Assembly (NCBI RefSeq): GCF_017873955.1
Contig: NZ_JAGGKS010000008.1
Location: 124,001-188,000 of the forward strand
Source of the DNA: Sedimentibacter acidaminivorans
GTDB taxonomy: Bacteria > Bacillota > Clostridia > Tissierellales > Sedimentibacteraceae
Length of the DNA stretch: 64,000 nt
Direction: 5' to 3'
How positions within the stretch are numbered: position 1 is the stretch's first letter; every line of letters begins with the position of its first letter. Below are positions 62,874-64,000 of this stretch, piece after piece. The position numbers were made by a program, and so were the translations under genes. The notes beneath the pieces were generated by a model. That model did no database searches. It was given only the letters and a program-made list of their open reading frames with translations, and was not told the origin of the DNA.

Positions 62874-63260
62874 ATGGCGGATGTAAATTTAAATAAATTA
62901 TTTAATTTTCATGAAAAAATAGAAATGCCTGAAACACTTAAACCTTTTTTATCTGATAAAGAGCAAGTATTTTTTACAGTGAAAACAATTAGAGATGCTG
63001 CAGTTTTTACGGACAAAAGAATATTAGTAGCAGACAAGCAAGGTATAACAGGTAAAAAAATAGAGTACTACACAATTCCCTACAAAAATATAGTTACATA
63101 CTCTGTTGAAACAGCAGGAACCTTTGACTTAGATTCTGAAATAAAGTTGCAAATGTCAGGTGGTATTTCAATTGAGTTAAAATTTCTTAAAGACAAAAAA
63201 ATGGACTCATTACTGTTAGAAGTATATAGAATTATTACCGACTTTACATTTGATAAGTAA
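62874..63260 (+). CDS. bacterial PH-domain protein
   Basis: This 128-aa protein fits the bacterial pleckstrin-homology fold: FTVKTIRDAAVFTDKRILVADKQG, then TIPYKNIVTYSVETAG and LKLQ-type strands. It follows the repressor by 12 bases and shares its transcript, so it is expressed in lysogens. Role unknown. Confidence 0.85.
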   Translation: MADVNLNKLFNFHEKIEMPETLKPFLSDKEQVFFTVKTIRDAAVFTDKRILVADKQGITGKKIEYYTIPYKNIVTYSVETAGTFDLDSEIKLQMSGGISIELKFLKDKKMDSLLLEVYRIITDFTFDK

Positions 63261-63358
63261 CAAACAAAAATAATAAAAATAGAAATAACAAAACGGGATT
63301 ATACTACATCATGGGGGAAACACTGACAACTTAATAAAAATTTATAACTATGGATCAT

Positions 63359-63392
63359 AATCCCATATCATTTTTTTGATGTGGGATTTTTT
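63359..63392 (+). terminator. terminator or attenuator before the exonuclease gene
   Basis: AATCCCATATCA pairs with TGATGTGGGATT (one wobble) and is followed by TTTTTT. An upstream GGGATTAT (63295-63302) can instead pair with ATAATCCC (63357-63364), which would break the hairpin. Confidence 0.82.
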
Positions 63393-63475
63393 ATTTAAAT
63401 AAATAGGCTTGATATTAACATGTTTTTATCATGATGTTTATACTTATATATTAAATTATAAAGGATGGATATATT

Positions 63476-64000
63476 ATGTCCTATAGCATTGGTTGGGATA
63501 AACCCCTGAGTTGTAGCAATATAGATTGTAATGAATTTATATGTATTGATTTTGAAACAGCAAACAGCAAACGCCAGAGTGTATGCCAATTTGCTCTTAT
63601 ATATTTTAAAGATGGAGTAGTAATTCAAGAAAAAGAATGGCTTATAAAACCTCCAAAAGATTATAGAAATTTCAGCGAATTTAATATTCAAATTCATGGA
63701 ATTAGACCTGAAGATATAAAAGATAAACCAGAATTTAATGAATTATGGAATGAAATATATCCCTTATTGAATGGCAAAACTCTTGTAGCGCATAATGCGC
63801 CATTTGATGTAGGAGTATTGAGAAGTCTAATAGAATACTATAATATAGATTATCCTGAGTTTAATTTTATTTGTACATGCAGCGTTGCTCGTAAAACATG
63901 GGATAAACAAATAAACTATACGCTAAAGAATATTGCAAATCAACTAGGATATTTATTTAATCATCATGATGCACATGATGATTCACGTACATGCGGTAAA
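63476..64000 (+). CDS. DnaQ-like 3'-5' exonuclease, cut by the window edge
   Basis: 175 codons are visible. DEDDh exonuclease motifs are present: Exo I ICIDFETANSKRQSVCQFA, Exo II LVAHNAPFDVGVL, and the start of Exo III HHDAHDDSRTCG. This matches the epsilon-like family often fused to or paired with BRCT or other domains; what follows is outside the window. AAGGATGG precedes the ATG. It lies on the lysogenic side of the switch. Confidence 0.88.
   Translation, partial: MSYSIGWDKPLSCSNIDCNEFICIDFETANSKRQSVCQFALIYFKDGVVIQEKEWLIKPPKDYRNFSEFNIQIHGIRPEDIKDKPEFNELWNEIYPLLNGKTLVAHNAPFDVGVLRSLIEYYNIDYPEFNFICTCSVARKTWDKQINYTLKNIANQLGYLFNHHDAHDDSRTCGK

Larger units (their letters stand above)
24056..64000. 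mobile_element. contractile-tailed prophage inserted in cotJC (right end not reached)
   Basis: The element contains an accessory region (24.1-31.2 kb), lysis genes, tail and baseplate, head, packaging, a regulatory zone with a small RNA, replication genes, a lysogeny switch and further plus-strand genes up to the window edge. Head genes are lambda-like and tail genes P2-like, so it is a mosaic myovirus-type prophage. All structural genes appear intact. No rRNA, transposase or CRISPR sequence was seen inside it. The integrase expected at one end is not on the left side. Confidence 0.95.

Noticed and set aside
1-64000. CRISPR arrays, rRNA genes, insertion sequences, retrons or diversity-generating elements
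   Set aside because: No regularly spaced repeats, no rRNA sequence, no transposase and no reverse transcriptase were seen on either strand.

Overview
The window comes from a low-GC, spore-forming Firmicute of the class Clostridia. The evidence is strong AT bias, purine-rich Shine-Dalgarno sites, a cotJ spore-coat operon, an S-layer-homology protein, a T-box leader and tRNA genes with encoded CCA. I cannot assign a genus.

Positions 1-24055 are host chromosome. The left end holds a 5-oxoproline (pyroglutamate) module on the minus strand: pxpA, an NRAMP-like carrier, pxpB and pxpC. A good -24/-12 (sigma-54) promoter lies just upstream of pxpA. Next to it is a tightly overlapping operon with a 45-aa symporter accessory protein, a sodium:solute symporter, a membrane histidine kinase and a sigma-54-dependent response regulator. 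The natural reading is that the kinase and regulator sense a substrate and switch on the pxp operon. Then come cell-envelope and central genes: a lysozyme-like/SLH protein, phosphoglucomutase, galU, an MreB-type protein, a PRPP synthetase and a soluble hybrid kinase. They are followed by tRNA-Lys, an aminotransferase, argG behind a T-box, tRNA-Val, a CaCA antiporter, a small monooxygenase-like protein and the cotJABC operon.

At about 24056 the cotJC frame is cut after its first 65 codons, and the sequence becomes a prophage that runs past the right edge (24056 to >64000). This looks like a sporulation-gene intervening element of the skin type, but the right junction and the recombinase expected to excise it lie outside the window.

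The prophage is a mosaic with a contractile tail. The head genes are lambda-like (terminase, portal, ClpP-like protease, decoration protein, capsid protein E). The tail is P2-like (sheath, tube, E/E' with a -1 slippery site, tape measure, X, D, U-like, gp25, J, I, fibre). The lysis end holds a subtilisin, a holin and an amidase. Early genes (54-62 kb) encode DnaB, an initiator-like protein, SSB, YopX, a methyltransferase and several small proteins. The lysogeny switch (62.1-62.9 kb) has divergent HTH genes with near-consensus promoters. Everything from 62.3 kb down to 31.3 kb is on the minus strand.

Between the left junction and the lysis genes (24.1-31.2 kb) is an accessory region with its own promoters and terminators. 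It contains a PIN-like protein with a zinc ribbon, a four-helix membrane protein, a HEPN-like protein, an orphan adenine methylase, a LexA-like DNA-binding protein behind a LexA box with an apparent ATT start codon, a strong RNA hairpin, and two unrecognised proteins. A second RNA signal, a minus-strand transcript at 53731-53875 with a consensus promoter, closing stem and terminator, sits between early and late genes and is the best candidate for something undescribed.
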